Assembly (NCBI GenBank): GCA_964389675.1
Contig: CAYMEV010000012.1
Span: 46,874 to 110,873 of the forward strand
Reading direction: 5' to 3'
Origin: CAYMEV01 sp964389675 [NCBI: uncultured Candidatus Sumerlaeota bacterium]
GTDB taxonomy: Bacteria; CAYMEV01
DNA length: 64,000 nt
Positions 10,316-19,297 of this stretch are shown one piece after another (positions within the stretch are counted from its first letter, which is position 1; each line of letters opens with the position of its first letter). Both the position numbers and the translations under genes were made by a program. The notes under the pieces are model-generated. The model worked only from the letters and a program-made list of their open reading frames with translations. It searched no databases and was not told the origin of the DNA.

Positions 10316-10654
10316 TCAGGCATAATCTTCGCAGTGCCAAACACCGCTTTCAGGCTTATTGTATGTACATGTTGCCAGGTTGTCGCATGTTGCGCAAAGC
10401 CCTTTAACTTCCTTTAAATTCTTCTCCTTGTGGGGTAAGCTTTTTTCAAGATTTTCTTCTGATGGCTTCTCTGTATCGCCTTCTGGCATTTCAAACTCTT
10501 CGCAGTGAAGTATCTGCCTGTTCAACCCGTTTAAAAACATGCATGTAGGCCCGTTCTTGCATGTGGCGCAAAGTCCGAGGTATTGCTTTTCCTGCTCTGG
10601 CTCGAGAGTTGTAAATTCCTCATTGTGATTTTGTTTCTGGCTATCCTTTATCAT
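10316..10654 (-). CDS. Small protein with twin four-Cys (zinc-ribbon-like) repeats
   Basis: A 112-residue soluble protein built from two copies of one motif: GLCATCKNGPTC...HCEEFE and GLCATCDNLATC...HCEDYA, each C-x2-C-x5-C-x11/12-C followed by two acidic residues and an aromatic one. The Cys spacing suggests a zinc knuckle or small metal site. A Glu/Lys-rich linker joins the copies. ATG at 10654 is chosen because AGGAGG lies eight bases upstream; earlier ATG codons lack a site. I recall similar GLCATC proteins in anaerobic bacteria but know of no assigned function. It is transcribed toward the end of the convergent fusion gene. Confidence 0.8.
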   Translation of the reverse strand: MIKDSQKQNHNEEFTTLEPEQEKQYLGLCATCKNGPTCMFLNGLNRQILHCEEFEMPEGDTEKPSEENLEKSLPHKEKNLKEVKGLCATCDNLATCTYNKPESGVWHCEDYA

Positions 10655-10733
10655 TTTAATATCCTCCTTAATTTTCATTCTGCTAATATTAAGTGCAAAA
10701 TGTGTGCCAAACATTAAAGATTTAAGGAGGATT

Positions 10734-10844
10734 ATGTGTTATAGCGTATTTATCCGGCGAAGCCAGGACTGGGGACTGCTGAAAATTTACTCTGCATTGT
10801 CAGATTTATTGAATAAAATGGTACCTTTTTACCCATGTGTATAA
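10734..10844 (+). CDS. Possible 36-residue peptide with strong ribosome site
   Basis: ATG at 10734 is preceded by AAGGAGG at an ideal distance and opens a 36-codon frame starting MCYSVFIRRSQDWG. The start resembles the MCYS start of some SRAP/YedK proteins, so it may be a short remnant of such a gene; this rests on a few residues only. It lies in the gap between the Cys-rich gene and the response regulator. It may equally be a chance frame. Confidence 0.3.
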   Translation: MCYSVFIRRSQDWGLLKIYSALSDLLNKMVPFYPCV

Positions 10845-10866
10845 TTATTTACCATGGGCCGGAGGA

Positions 10867-12207
10867 CTAATCCTTCATCTTTTTAAGCTTTTCTCTCAGG
10901 GTTTTTCTGTTGATACCCAATATCTTGGCTGCTTGAGACTGATTATTTCCCACAGTTTCAAGCACATACAGGATATGCCTGTTCTGGACTTCTTCCAGTG
11001 TTTTAAGGCCTGTATTTTCACTGCAGATATTATATCTCATATAATCAGGCAGGTCAGGTACATCAATTGTGTCCTGCTCTACCATGAGGGTAAGGCGCTG
11101 TAAAAGATTCTCCAGTTCCCTTATATTACCGGGCCATGTATAATTTTTAAGAACAGAGAGTGCATTGTCAGAAAAATGCTGCCTGCTTTTGCCAAGCTCT
11201 GCACAAAACTTATCAAGCAGGTGGCTGGTCAGCAGAAAGATATCATCATCACGTTCTCTGAGAGGAGGCAGGTCTATATGCAGAACATTGAGCCTGTAAA
11301 AGAGGTCTTCTCTGAACAGCTGCCGGCTCACCATCTTGGAAAGGTCTTTATTGGTGGCAGTGATTACCCTTACATCCACCTTGCGGGGTTTGCTCGAGCC
11401 TACCATGCTGACCTCTTTGTTCTGCAGTATCCTCAGAAGCTTTGCCTGCATCGCGAGTGCCGTATCGCCAATCTCATCAAGGAAAATAGTACCCCCGTCT
11501 GCTGTCTGGAAGAAGCCTGCCCTTGACTCATTTGCCCCGGTAAATGCTCCTTTTATATAGCCGAATAATTCGCTTTCAAGCAGGGTTTCAGGTATGGCAC
11601 TGCAGTTAACAGGTATAAAAGGAGCGCTGTTCCTCTTGCTTTTATAATGAATGCCTCTTGCAATGAGTTCCTTTCCTGTTCCGCTTTCACCTGTAATAAG
11701 AACTGTATAGGATGTTGATGCAGCCTTTTCCACCATATTGAAAACATTCTGCATTGCTTCTGATTCCCCTATTATCCCGTGCAAAGATCCTCCTGACATT
11801 GTCTTTTTGGATGAGGTCCTTTTCTGGTGCAGCTTATCAAGCGCCCTGCTTACTGCAGTAAAAAGCTCCTCATCTGTAAATGGTTTGCTCAGGTAATCTT
11901 CAGCGCCTATCTTTACAGCCTTGATGGCGCCCTCTATTGTAGGGTAGCCTGTGATCATAATTATTTCTGAATCCTTGAAATTCTCCTTCACGAATCTGAT
12001 AAGGTCCAGGCCGCTTATTTTGGGCATTTTGAGGTCTGTTATGACCAGGTCGATATGTGTTGATTCAAGTATTTTTATTGCCTCAGAGACATTTGATGAT
12101 GAAAAAACCTGATAACCCTTGATCATAAGGTTCCTTTTTATCACTTCAACTGTCGAGATAGAATCATCAACGACCAGTATCTTTTCTTTTGCCTCGCTAT
12201 TGGCCAT
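10867..12207 (-). CDS. NtrC-family sigma-54-dependent response regulator
   Basis: 446 residues: receiver domain (1-~120) with VVDDS, phosphoacceptor Asp in VITDLKMP, Thr in MITGYP and Lys in LSKPF; central AAA+ activator domain with Walker A TGESGTGKE, the sigma-54 contact motif GAFTGA and Walker B TIFLDEIGD; C-terminal Fis-type helix-turn-helix (GNNQSQAAKILGINRKTL). The intact GAFTGA means it should remodel sigma-54 RNA polymerase. It overlaps the 3' end of the histidine kinase gene by 11 bases, so the two form a two-component pair. Target genes are unknown. Confidence 0.95.
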   Translation of the reverse strand: MANSEAKEKILVVDDSISTVEVIKRNLMIKGYQVFSSSNVSEAIKILESTHIDLVITDLKMPKISGLDLIRFVKENFKDSEIIMITGYPTIEGAIKAVKIGAEDYLSKPFTDEELFTAVSRALDKLHQKRTSSKKTMSGGSLHGIIGESEAMQNVFNMVEKAASTSYTVLITGESGTGKELIARGIHYKSKRNSAPFIPVNCSAIPETLLESELFGYIKGAFTGANESRAGFFQTADGGTIFLDEIGDTALAMQAKLLRILQNKEVSMVGSSKPRKVDVRVITATNKDLSKMVSRQLFREDLFYRLNVLHIDLPPLRERDDDIFLLTSHLLDKFCAELGKSRQHFSDNALSVLKNYTWPGNIRELENLLQRLTLMVEQDTIDVPDLPDYMRYNICSENTGLKTLEEVQNRHILYVLETVGNNQSQAAKILGINRKTLREKLKKMKD

Positions 12208-13909
12208 TTTTGACCTCCTTTTGGGTTTTTTGTCCCTCCAGGACAGGAAGGGAGATAGTGAATGTAGTTCCGCTTCCAGGCCTGCTGTCGACCCTGATTG
12301 AACCGTTATGGGATTTTACAATCCCATGCACGACTGCAAGGCCGAGCCCTGTGCCTTCATTTACATCCTTGGTGGTGAAGAAGGGAAGAAAAATCTGCTT
12401 TACTATATCCTCGCTCATTCCGGTTCCAGTATCCTTGACTCTTAGCTCCACAAATCCATTCTTTTTTCTTGTTTCTACAATAAGCTTTCCGCCTTCAGGC
12501 ATTGCCTGTATTGCATTTACGACAAGATTGACCAGGACCTGGTGCATCTGGGAAGGGTCAGCATCAATAAGAGGGAGGTCCCTTGTGAGGACCTTGTTCA
12601 GTTCCACGCCGTATTTAATGCACCTTGATTCGAGGAAAAACAGCCCTTCATTTATCAGCTTGTTCAGGTTTACTTTAAGTTTTTGTGGCGGCATCTGCCT
12701 GCCGAATATCATGAGTTTCTTTATTATTTCACGTGCGTGGAGTGATGCATTGATTATATAATTCAGGTCGGATTTGATCTGTACCGGAAGATCTGGTGTT
12801 TTTATCGAGAGCTGGGCAAAACCCAGAATATTGCTCAATGGCTCATTCAATTCATGTGCAACCCCGGCTGAAAGCTGGCCGATCGTGGCAAGCCTGTCAG
12901 CATGCCTCAGCTGTTCCTGAAGCTTGCTTCTTTCTTCTTCTGCCTGTTTCCTCTCAATTATCAGCGCTATCTGCTGGGCTACTGTGTCAATAAGGTTCTG
13001 TTCCTCAATCAGAAATGGTTCACCTTCAATGTCCTTAGGGCTTTTAATATAGCCCACCTCGACACTGCCCCTGGTTTCATCTCGGAGGACTATATTTGCA
13101 GAAAGCTTATGAGGGGCATCTTCTATTTTGCTGGATGAGTACTCTTTATTGTCAACGATTATCCTTGCATAGGTCAGTTCCGGGTATTGCCATGCCGGAG
13201 GCAGCAATTCCACTATCCTGTTAAAGATATCAATCAGTGACACTCCCGGTTTTTTCACGATCTGGGCAATCTCATACAGGCAGCTGATTTCCTTGACCCT
13301 TTCCCTCAATGTTGCCTGCGCCTGCTGATGGATTATTGCATCCCCGAGAATTGTACACATTGATTCATACAGGTAGATATCTTTTGATGAGAAATAGTCC
13401 TTTTTAAGGTTCTTTAATATAAGTATGCCATTGTTTATGCCCTCTATAGAGAAGGGCAGGAAAGCAAGGGATTTGTACTTGCCTCCGATGGTGATCTTCT
13501 TTTGCTCTTTTTCTGAGCCCCTGGTTACTTTAATCTCGAAGCTTTTTGCAGAATCCCCGGTATAAAAACTGCCTTTTGATGTGAAGTAGGGCGGATTGAG
13601 CTCGATGCTCCGTCTTGATATATAGGAGCATATGATCTCAAGCCCTCTTTCATCATAACAGCATGGAATGAAGTGTTCCTTTTCCTTATAAAGGCAGTTT
13701 AGCGTCTCGAAATGATAACGGGTATCAGGTTCCATCTTCAGTTCGCACTGGTAGAAGAGCTTGTCCTGTTTAATCCTGAGTATCAGTGAGTCGCATTTTG
13801 TAAAATCCTTAAGGATCTTCAATATATTCTTAAGAAAATCAGTCTTTGGCGTTCCCTCCAGGGCAGCCTGGAGAATACTGTGCGACAGTTTGCAGAAACG
13901 GTTAAACAT
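12197..13909 (-). CDS. Soluble GAF-type sensor histidine kinase, partner of the NtrC-type regulator
   Basis: 570 residues without a clear membrane segment. The N-terminal ~340 residues contain two GAF-like alpha/beta stretches (ending in LLPPAW...ELTYARIIV and FLIEEQNLIDTVAQQIALII). The kinase core follows: phosphoacceptor His in SAGVAHELNEPLSN, N box NAIQAMPEGG, G1 DTGTGMS and G2 GTGLGLAVVHGIV. It probably senses a cytoplasmic signal through the GAF part. ATG 13909 has GGAGG six bases upstream; an upstream reading of 11 extra codons lacks one. The adjacent regulator gene overlaps its end. Confidence 0.92.
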   Translation of the reverse strand: MFNRFCKLSHSILQAALEGTPKTDFLKNILKILKDFTKCDSLILRIKQDKLFYQCELKMEPDTRYHFETLNCLYKEKEHFIPCCYDERGLEIICSYISRRSIELNPPYFTSKGSFYTGDSAKSFEIKVTRGSEKEQKKITIGGKYKSLAFLPFSIEGINNGILILKNLKKDYFSSKDIYLYESMCTILGDAIIHQQAQATLRERVKEISCLYEIAQIVKKPGVSLIDIFNRIVELLPPAWQYPELTYARIIVDNKEYSSSKIEDAPHKLSANIVLRDETRGSVEVGYIKSPKDIEGEPFLIEEQNLIDTVAQQIALIIERKQAEEERSKLQEQLRHADRLATIGQLSAGVAHELNEPLSNILGFAQLSIKTPDLPVQIKSDLNYIINASLHAREIIKKLMIFGRQMPPQKLKVNLNKLINEGLFFLESRCIKYGVELNKVLTRDLPLIDADPSQMHQVLVNLVVNAIQAMPEGGKLIVETRKKNGFVELRVKDTGTGMSEDIVKQIFLPFFTTKDVNEGTGLGLAVVHGIVKSHNGSIRVDSRPGSGTTFTISLPVLEGQKTQKEVKNGQ

Positions 13910-13931
13910 AAATCCTCCAGTGTGTGATACA

Positions 13932-13937
13932 ATTATA
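13932..13937 (-). promoter_or_regulatory. Candidate -10 box for the histidine kinase/regulator pair
   Basis: On the minus strand a perfect TATAAT lies 22 bases before the kinase ATG. The region about 17 bases further upstream is a poor -35 box, so the promoter may need an activator; a 14-bp palindrome lies further upstream at 13978-13991. Confidence 0.4.
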
Positions 13938-13977
13938 CCCACTAATTAACTTAATGTATGGTTTTCCAGTCATGTAA

Positions 13978-13991
13978 GGGTAATATTACCC
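13978..13991. promoter_or_regulatory. Perfect 14-bp palindrome, possible operator
   Basis: GGGTAATATTACCC is a perfect palindrome in the 129-base gap between cheD and the kinase gene, roughly 40 bases upstream of the TATAAT box. Symmetry and position suit a dimeric regulator. Which protein binds is unknown. Confidence 0.45.
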
Positions 13992-14038
13992 CAATCATGA
14001 AAATAATCAAGAATATATTTCGGTATATCGGTATTTTT

Positions 14039-14521
14039 TTAAATGCTGATGACGCCGAAGCGGTGAGAGCGTATTATGAAAATCTTACTGTCTGTGTGGA
14101 ATTCGACGGTCCTTCCATGGTTTCCCCCTGAATCTTCTGCAATTAAAGGTATCTCGAGGTTCTTAAGGATGTTTCTTATGGATGCAGTGTTTTTCTCACC
14201 GATATTCAGGGATTCCTTCTGTATCCTTTTGAACATGCATGACCCGCCTGCCATTTTGGCGCGAAGATTCCGGATCCCTATTCCCTCCGACAGGCATGTC
14301 CCTATTATATAGTTTACAGCGGTATCTGCAAATTTTCCAGGCGATGGAAGGGATGGAAACCTCTCGCTTTTTGGCAGCATAATGTGTGCCATGGCGGAAT
14401 AACTGCTGTTAATATCAAATATTGCAAGGGCAACACAGCTTCCAAGCCCTACTATCTTCAGGATATCTCCGCTATTTCCGAATGCAATGCAGGACATCCC
14501 GACATTGATGATATTATTCAT
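14039..14521 (-). CDS. cheD: Chemoreceptor glutamine deamidase CheD
   Basis: Deamidates Gln residues of chemoreceptors and is regulated by CheC. The 160 residues show the family signature: catalytic Cys in GLGSCVALAIFD, His in AHIMLP, and the conserved KMAGGSCMF and NIGEKN segments. It is the last gene of the che operon; its ATG overlaps the cheC stop as ATGA, so translation is coupled. CheD-CheC adjacency supports both assignments. Confidence 0.93.
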   Translation of the reverse strand: MNNIINVGMSCIAFGNSGDILKIVGLGSCVALAIFDINSSYSAMAHIMLPKSERFPSLPSPGKFADTAVNYIIGTCLSEGIGIRNLRAKMAGGSCMFKRIQKESLNIGEKNTASIRNILKNLEIPLIAEDSGGNHGRTVEFHTDSKIFIIRSHRFGVISI

Positions 14522-15144
14522 TTGCTGTTCAGTGAAATATCGTATTTTTTATATATTATCTTGTTCAGCAGTATCCCGGGAAAGAAAAGGGCCCTTATGT
14601 TCAGGAATCCATCCGGATCATTGAACTGCGTATCTATTACCAGTGACCTTGTAAAGCTCAGGCTCTGCCTTACAATGGCGAAGTCAATAAGAGCCTGTAT
14701 ATGGTCATATGCAAATGAGGGTATTGAGGGCATCAGTTTTATATTAAGCATAGAAGCCAGCCCCTTTATATAGGAGCATATTATAATGTTTGCAATTTCC
14801 TCAAGGCATGAGATATCCTCAGGAGAGAGGCTGTCGAAGTCCCTTTTCTTATTTCCCCTTATATAATTCAGTATGCCATCAATGGACCTGTCGTCAAAGA
14901 TCAAAAGGAAACAACCGTCAGCATCTCCCAGTACTTCAAAGTATAGAGCTCCTTTAAGCTGATTTTCAGGAAAGAGTGTATCTTTGATCTCTGATATGGG
15001 GAAGATTGAAACATTCGGGATATTGATATAGATCTTTCTGTCCAGGATATGAGAGAGGGAATATGCTGCTGATCCTGTTCCTATATTGCCGAATTCCTTT
15101 AAAATGTCCTTCAGTATGAATTTGAATTTATGCTCTTCTTTCAT
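14518..15144 (-). CDS. cheC: Chemotaxis phosphatase CheC
   Basis: Dephosphorylates CheY-P and forms a complex with CheD. The 208 residues contain the two active-site helices of the CheC family, each with the E-x-x-N pattern: LKEFGNIGTGSA near the N-terminus and LEEIANIICSY in the middle. AGGAG precedes the ATG. The operon has no CheX, CheZ or FliY in this window, so CheC is the visible CheY phosphatase. Confidence 0.92.
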   Translation of the reverse strand: MKEEHKFKFILKDILKEFGNIGTGSAAYSLSHILDRKIYINIPNVSIFPISEIKDTLFPENQLKGALYFEVLGDADGCFLLIFDDRSIDGILNYIRGNKKRDFDSLSPEDISCLEEIANIIICSYIKGLASMLNIKLMPSIPSFAYDHIQALIDFAIVRQSLSFTRSLVIDTQFNDPDGFLNIRALFFPGILLNKIIYKKYDISLNSK

Positions 15145-15156
15145 TGGAGGTCTCCT

Positions 15157-17097
15157 TTAAGGGATATTTACAAGATTAAACCTGATCAGTCTTAGTGGGT
15201 CAATGATAAGCATGGGTTTGCCATAATCATCTATTGTCACTGCAGAGAGAAAATTGAATTTATTCATGGGAAATGCAAGCTTCTTTATTACCGCCTTCTT
15301 TGTCTCTATAATCCTGTCGATTATTATTATATTCGGATTAGGTGCATTTTCAACGAGGACAGCATGTAACGGGAATGAATCTATCTTATCTGCCGAAAAG
15401 CCAAAGCTTTTGTTTATCCTGTATGCAGGGTAAAGTGTGTCATTATGCCTTATGAACAGCGAGTCCTGGTCTATAACCAGATCTTCCTCCGATGCAAGCA
15501 GGGTTGTCATTATTGACCTGCTCGGGAATGCAAATTCATTTGCCTGGTTATTTACAACAACGACCTCCTGTATTGCCATTGTAAGCGGAACCTGCAGGAT
15601 GAATTCCGTGAAGAGGCCCTTTTCTGTATTCACTATCAGGCGTCCGCCGAGGGATTCTATGGTTGATTTTACTATGTCCATGCCTACGCCCCTCCCTGAT
15701 ACATCCGTGGCTTCCTTGCGCATTGTGAACCCTGGCCGTGTAATAAGCATGATCGCTTCATTATCAGGGATTGATACAGACTCCTTTTTGTCTATCAGGC
15801 TGAGTTCCAGAGCCCTTTTTTTAATTCTTTCGACATCCAGCCCCCTGCCGTCATCCCTTATGCTGATGCTTATAAATTCTGATTTTCTCTCAACATTTAT
15901 GCTGATATGGCCGTTGATGTCCTTTCCTTTTGAACCCCTCTCATCAGGCGTCTCGATCCCGTGGTCCACGGCATTCCTGAGAATGTGTACAAGGGGGTTT
16001 TTCAGCTCTTCAAGAATTATTCTGTCTATCTCTATATTATCGCCATGAATACTGAATTTTACTGTTTTGTTCTGCCTTGATGAGACCATCTTTATAATAA
16101 AAGGGAATTCCTCGCTGATTGTCTTAAACGGCACCATTCTGAGGTTTATGATAAAGCTGTAGATCCTGTCGATAATACCGGAAACATTGCTGAAGCTCTC
16201 CTTTACCGGCTGACTGCAGCTGTCCTGCAAGGATTTCTGCAGGATGGACTTGTGGATATAAAGCTGTCCAAGACTGCTTATCAGCCTGTCAAGCGAATCA
16301 GCTGCCAGCCAGATCTTTTTTGACTGTGAAGGATGCCTGCGGTGTTTTGATGTCTGGCTCCTCTCCTGCAGTGCTATGTCTCCTTTTATGACCTGCTTTT
16401 TATCAGGTTTATCAGGGATGCTTTCTTCTTCAGAGAATTCAATGCGCTCTATATACGATTCATTTGATATCTGCTTATTTAAAAAGTCAGCTATCCCCGG
16501 GCTTTCAGAACTGATTTTCAGAAAACCGCTGAACTGTCCCTTCTTTATATCCTCATAATCTGGGGTAAAGGAGGTTTCCGGATAGTTTGCTTTTATTCTC
16601 TTTATAAGAACAAAAGCCTTTGCAAGGGATAAAGGGATTTTCTTAAAATAGATCGTGGCTGACGGCATATTGCCGGGCCCTGGTTCCTCCTGTTTTATTT
16701 CAGAAGGCATCTTGAGCTTATCCAGGATATTCTTAAGGTCTTTTAGAATAGTATCGGAGCTTATCTCATCTATATGCTTCTCTTTTATGCATGATAATTT
16801 CTCATAGAGGATATCGATCGCTTCTGATAATTTTGGTATATATTCCCTGTCCAGCGCTGTCTGGGTTTTTCTGTAGTGATGAAATATGTCCTCCAGAAGA
16901 TTTGCAGTCTCTGACATTGATTCATAGCCAAGGGCGGAGGACATCCCTTTGATTGAATGGGAAGCCCTGAATACTTCGTTAATTAGGTTCTTATCATATT
17001 TATCAAGGCTTTTGAGCTGGTCAAGGAGAGAGAACAGGTTTTTAATGTGTTTTTCAGATTCATCAACGAAAAGATGAAGGTACTTTTTCATATCCAT
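15157..17097 (-). CDS. cheA: Chemotaxis histidine kinase CheA
   Basis: Central kinase of chemotaxis, coupled to receptors by CheW; passes phosphate to CheY. The 646 residues show an Hpt domain with phosphorylated His47 (ASHSIKGM), a linker with a P2-like segment (~145-235), dimerisation P3 (~265-340), the P4 ATPase with NAVDHGIE, DDGRGLD and GRGVGMDIVK, and a C-terminal CheW-like P5 domain. The linker is Ser/Lys-rich just before P3. An alternative ATG two codons in cannot be excluded. It lies between cheY and cheC with short gaps, as expected in an operon. Confidence 0.96.
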   Translation of the reverse strand: MDMKKYLHLFVDESEKHIKNLFSLLDQLKSLDKYDKNLINEVFRASHSIKGMSSALGYESMSETANLLEDIFHHYRKTQTALDREYIPKLSEAIDILYEKLSCIKEKHIDEISSDTILKDLKNILDKLKMPSEIKQEEPGPGNMPSATIYFKKIPLSLAKAFVLIKRIKANYPETSFTPDYEDIKKGQFSGFLKISSESPGIADFLNKQISNESYIERIEFSEEESIPDKPDKKQVIKGDIALQERSQTSKHRRHPSQSKKIWLAADSLDRLISSLGQLYIHKSILQKSLQDSCSQPVKESFSNVSGIIDRIYSFIINLRMVPFKTISEEFPFIIKMVSSRQNKTVKFSIHGDNIEIDRIILEELKNPLVHILRNAVDHGIETPDERGSKGKDINGHISINVERKSEFISISIRDDGRGLDVERIKKRALELSLIDKKESVSIPDNEAIMLITRPGFTMRKEATDVSGRGVGMDIVKSTIESLGGRLIVNTEKGLFTEFILQVPLTMAIQEVVVVNNQANEFAFPSRSIMTTLLASEEDLVIDQDSLFIRHNDTLYPAYRINKSFGFSADKIDSFPLHAVLVENAPNPNIIIIDRIIETKKAVIKKLAFPMNKFNFLSAVTIDDYGKPMLIIDPLRLIRFNLVNIP

Positions 17098-17104
17098 TGC
17101 AAAA

Positions 17105-17470
17105 TCAGTCCTCTAAGACCCGGTTGACCACCTCTTTTATATCTTCCGGGGTAAATGGCTTGACAATGAAATCCTTTGCTCCTGCTTCTATTGATTCCAT
17201 TACAAAGGCCTCCTGTCCCAGTGCGCTGCACATTATGATGCGGGCCTGGGAATCTTCTTTCAGTATCTCTTTTACAGCAGTAATTCCGTCCATATCGGGC
17301 ATTACTATGTCCATTGTCACTAACTGGGGCCTGTGCTTTTTAAACAGCTCAATAGCCTCCATGCCGTTCTCTGCTTCAGCAGCTATGACAATACCCATGC
17401 CTTTGAATATTTCTTTAAGCATTGTTCTCATAAACATGGCATCATCCACAATCAGGACATTCCTTTCCAT
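17105..17470 (-). CDS. cheY: Chemotaxis response regulator CheY
   Basis: A 121-residue stand-alone receiver domain. The acidic pair in VDDAMFMR, phosphoacceptor Asp in VTMDIVMPDMDG, Ser in IMCSALGQ (in place of the usual Thr) and Lys in FIVKPF are all in place. Phospho-CheY should act on the flagellar switch. Its ATG overlaps the stop of the upstream CheW gene by one base, with GGAGGG just ahead. Position between cheW and cheA identifies it as the chemotaxis CheY and not an orphan receiver. Confidence 0.94.
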   Translation of the reverse strand: MERNVLIVDDAMFMRTMLKEIFKGMGIVIAAEAENGMEAIELFKKHRPQLVTMDIVMPDMDGITAVKEILKEDSQARIIMCSALGQEAFVMESIEAGAKDFIVKPFTPEDIKEVVNRVLED

Positions 17471-17925
17471 TAAAAACCCTCCTTGTAGTGTAGGTAATAG
17501 ACTGAGTCCAGGCTTTTATTCAAAAATAAAACATACTTTTCAATGTCAATTATATTGACACATCCTTCTCTGTATTGAAAGCATTCATGTATATAGTCTG
17601 CCTTCCTTTTGTTTATCCTTGATATCATTTCATGCTCCACAATTAGAATATCTGCAATATCCGCACAGAAGAAAGAAAACTTGTGAGTTCCTGAAATTAT
17701 AACAAGGAGGAGGTCTTCAGCAGAAAGGCCCCCTGCGCCATATGGATTCAGGACAGGGACAATGTCCCCCTTAATATTGGCAATCCCGCTTATGCACGGG
17801 TGAAGATAGTCGATATGCAGACACTGGGACTGTATAACAGCTTCTCTTATAAGCCTGAATTCAACAGCGTAGAAACTGCCGCCTGCAGTGAAAATAATAT
17901 ATTTACCGGCATTTTCACTCATCAA
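17470..17925 (-). CDS. cheW: CheW-like coupling protein
   Basis: A 151-residue protein with the CheW fold pattern: N-terminal [19 protein letters not shown], then [14 protein letters not shown], the hallmark beta turn of CheW domains. It should bridge the receptor tip and the CheA P5 domain. It is more divergent than classical CheW after residue ~90. It overlaps the end of the upstream receptor gene by 11 bases, so the receptor, CheW and CheY are translated as a coupled set. Confidence 0.88.
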   Translation of the reverse strand: MMSENAGKYIIFTAGGSFYAVEFRLIREAVIQSQCLHIDYLHPCISGIANIKGDIVPVLNPYGAGGLSAEDLLLVIISGTHKFSFFCADIADILIVEHEMISRINKRKADYIHECFQYREGCVNIIDIEKYVLFLNKSLDSVYYLHYKEGF

Positions 17926-19150
17926 ATGTAAACCTGCGCAGTGTACCGCTAAGCTGTTCTGTCAGCCTGTAAAGGTCTTGTATTGATTCTACCATTTCCT
18001 GCATTGATGCTGTCTGTTCCTGGGTAGATGCAGTTGCCTCCTGTGTGCTTGCTGCATTGTCTTCGGCTATTTTTGATATCTGTGTTACAGCCTCTGCTAC
18101 CTCTTTGAATTCATTAAGCTGTTTGTTTGACAGGGAAGAGATCTCCTTGATGCTCAGGGCATTACCCATAACATTCCGGAATATTTCGCTTAGTTTGGTA
18201 TTGATGTCATTGAGCCCGGTTTTTCCCTTATTAATCTGCTCTGCAGCGTTTTCCATAGTCTGTATTACCTTTGAAGAATTCTGGTTGATCTCGGATGAGA
18301 TGGAAGCAATCTTCTTTGCGGAGCTTTTTGATTCATCTGCAAGCTTTCTTATCTCATCGGCCACAACCGCAAAGCCTTCGCCGTACTCACCTGCCCTTGC
18401 AGCTTCAATTGTAGCATTTATTGATAGTATATGGGTCTGAAGTGCTATATTTGTAATTATCTGCACTATATTCTCGATCTCCTGGGTTTGCTTCTCAAAA
18501 CCCCTGATTGAATCAACTGATGATTCAAAGTATGTAAAGATAGATTCCATGCCTGAAATAGCACTGGTAATATTATCGATCCCGGTCTTTGCACTGTCAA
18601 GGCTGTCCTGTATCATATTATAGATTTCATGGGATTTAGAGGACATCTGTTCCATGAAAAGCGTATTCTTTTTTGTAATGTCCACAACCTTTTCCGATGC
18701 TCTTGCCTGATTTTCAGCACCTGATGCGATAGCCTGGACCGTGGAGCTTATTTCCTGGGTTGAAGCATTCATCTCCTCTGAAAAGGCGGATAATGACTGT
18801 GAAGCATTATTGATGGTTTTTGAGATAGTGCCTATCTCCCTTATCAGCATGGAGATAAAGTCTATCATTTTTTTAATGGATTCACTGAGCTTCTGGACCT
18901 CGTCGCTCCCTTTCACATTAAGCTTTACCGTGAGGTCGCCTTTTGAAATATTATCTGCAAAAACAACAAGCTTTTTTATCTCCTTGGTATAGATCCATGA
19001 CAGGTAAAATGAGATTATAAATGCGCTTATAATTGATATGATGACCACTATCAATGCATTTCTGAAATTCCCGCCGTAAAAGAAAAAACCATTTATGGCA
19101 GTTGTTATGACAAGTATTACCAAAAATCCCAATAATATTTTTCGTCTCAT
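17915..19150 (-). CDS. Methyl-accepting chemotaxis protein without periplasmic sensor domain
   Basis: 411 residues. Two membrane helices (~5-22 and ~30-50) are joined by a loop of only a few residues (YGGNF), so there is no room for a ligand-binding domain outside. A HAMP domain (~50-105) and a cytoplasmic signalling hairpin follow; the receptor tip is around [15 protein letters not shown] and the C-terminal helix is rich in Gln, Thr and Ser that could be CheD/CheR sites. ATG 19150 is favoured over a GTG four codons earlier because AGGAG lies ten bases upstream of the ATG and directly abuts the GTG. It probably senses membrane state or partner proteins. Confidence 0.93.
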   Translation of the reverse strand: MRRKILLGFLVILVITTAINGFFFYGGNFRNALIVVIISIISAFIISFYLSWIYTKEIKKLVVFADNISKGDLTVKLNVKGSDEVQKLSESIKKMIDFISMLIREIGTISKTINNASQSLSAFSEEMNASTQEISSTVQAIASGAENQARASEKVVDITKKNTLFMEQMSSKSHEIYNMIQDSLDSAKTGIDNITSAISGMESIFTYFESSVDSIRGFEKQTQEIENIVQIITNIALQTHILSINATIEAARAGEYGEGFAVVADEIRKLADESKSSAKKIASISSEINQNSSKVIQTMENAAEQINKGKTGLNDINTKLSEIFRNVMGNALSIKEISSLSNKQLNEFKEVAEAVTQISKIAEDNAASTQEATASTQEQTASMQEMVESIQDLYRLTEQLSGTLRRFTFDE

Positions 19151-19181
19151 GATTAAATACACTCCTAAATTGATTTATCAT

Positions 19182-19210
19182 ATTTTATCAAATCAAGATA
19201 TTATTATCAA
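19182..19210 (-). promoter_or_regulatory. Promoter of the chemotaxis operon
   Basis: On the minus strand TTGATA (19205-19210) and TAAAAT (19182-19187) are spaced by exactly 17 bases, about 30 bases before the receptor ATG. It looks like a sigma-70 site; no flagellar sigma-28 pattern was recognised. Confidence 0.6.
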
Positions 19211-19213
19211 TCA

Positions 19214-19239
19214 TTAAAACATCAGGTATAATCCCTGAT
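19214..19239 (-). terminator. Hairpin after the GGDEF gene
   Basis: ATCAGG/CCTGAT arms around a seven-base loop are followed on the minus strand by GTTTTAAT. It separates the tkt-fecR-GGDEF operon from the che promoter downstream. The stem is only six pairs. Confidence 0.4.
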
Positions 19240-19297
19240 ATGGCAGAGCCGTTGATTCATCAGGATGAAAACATCGGAGGAAACCTTACCGGGCCCG

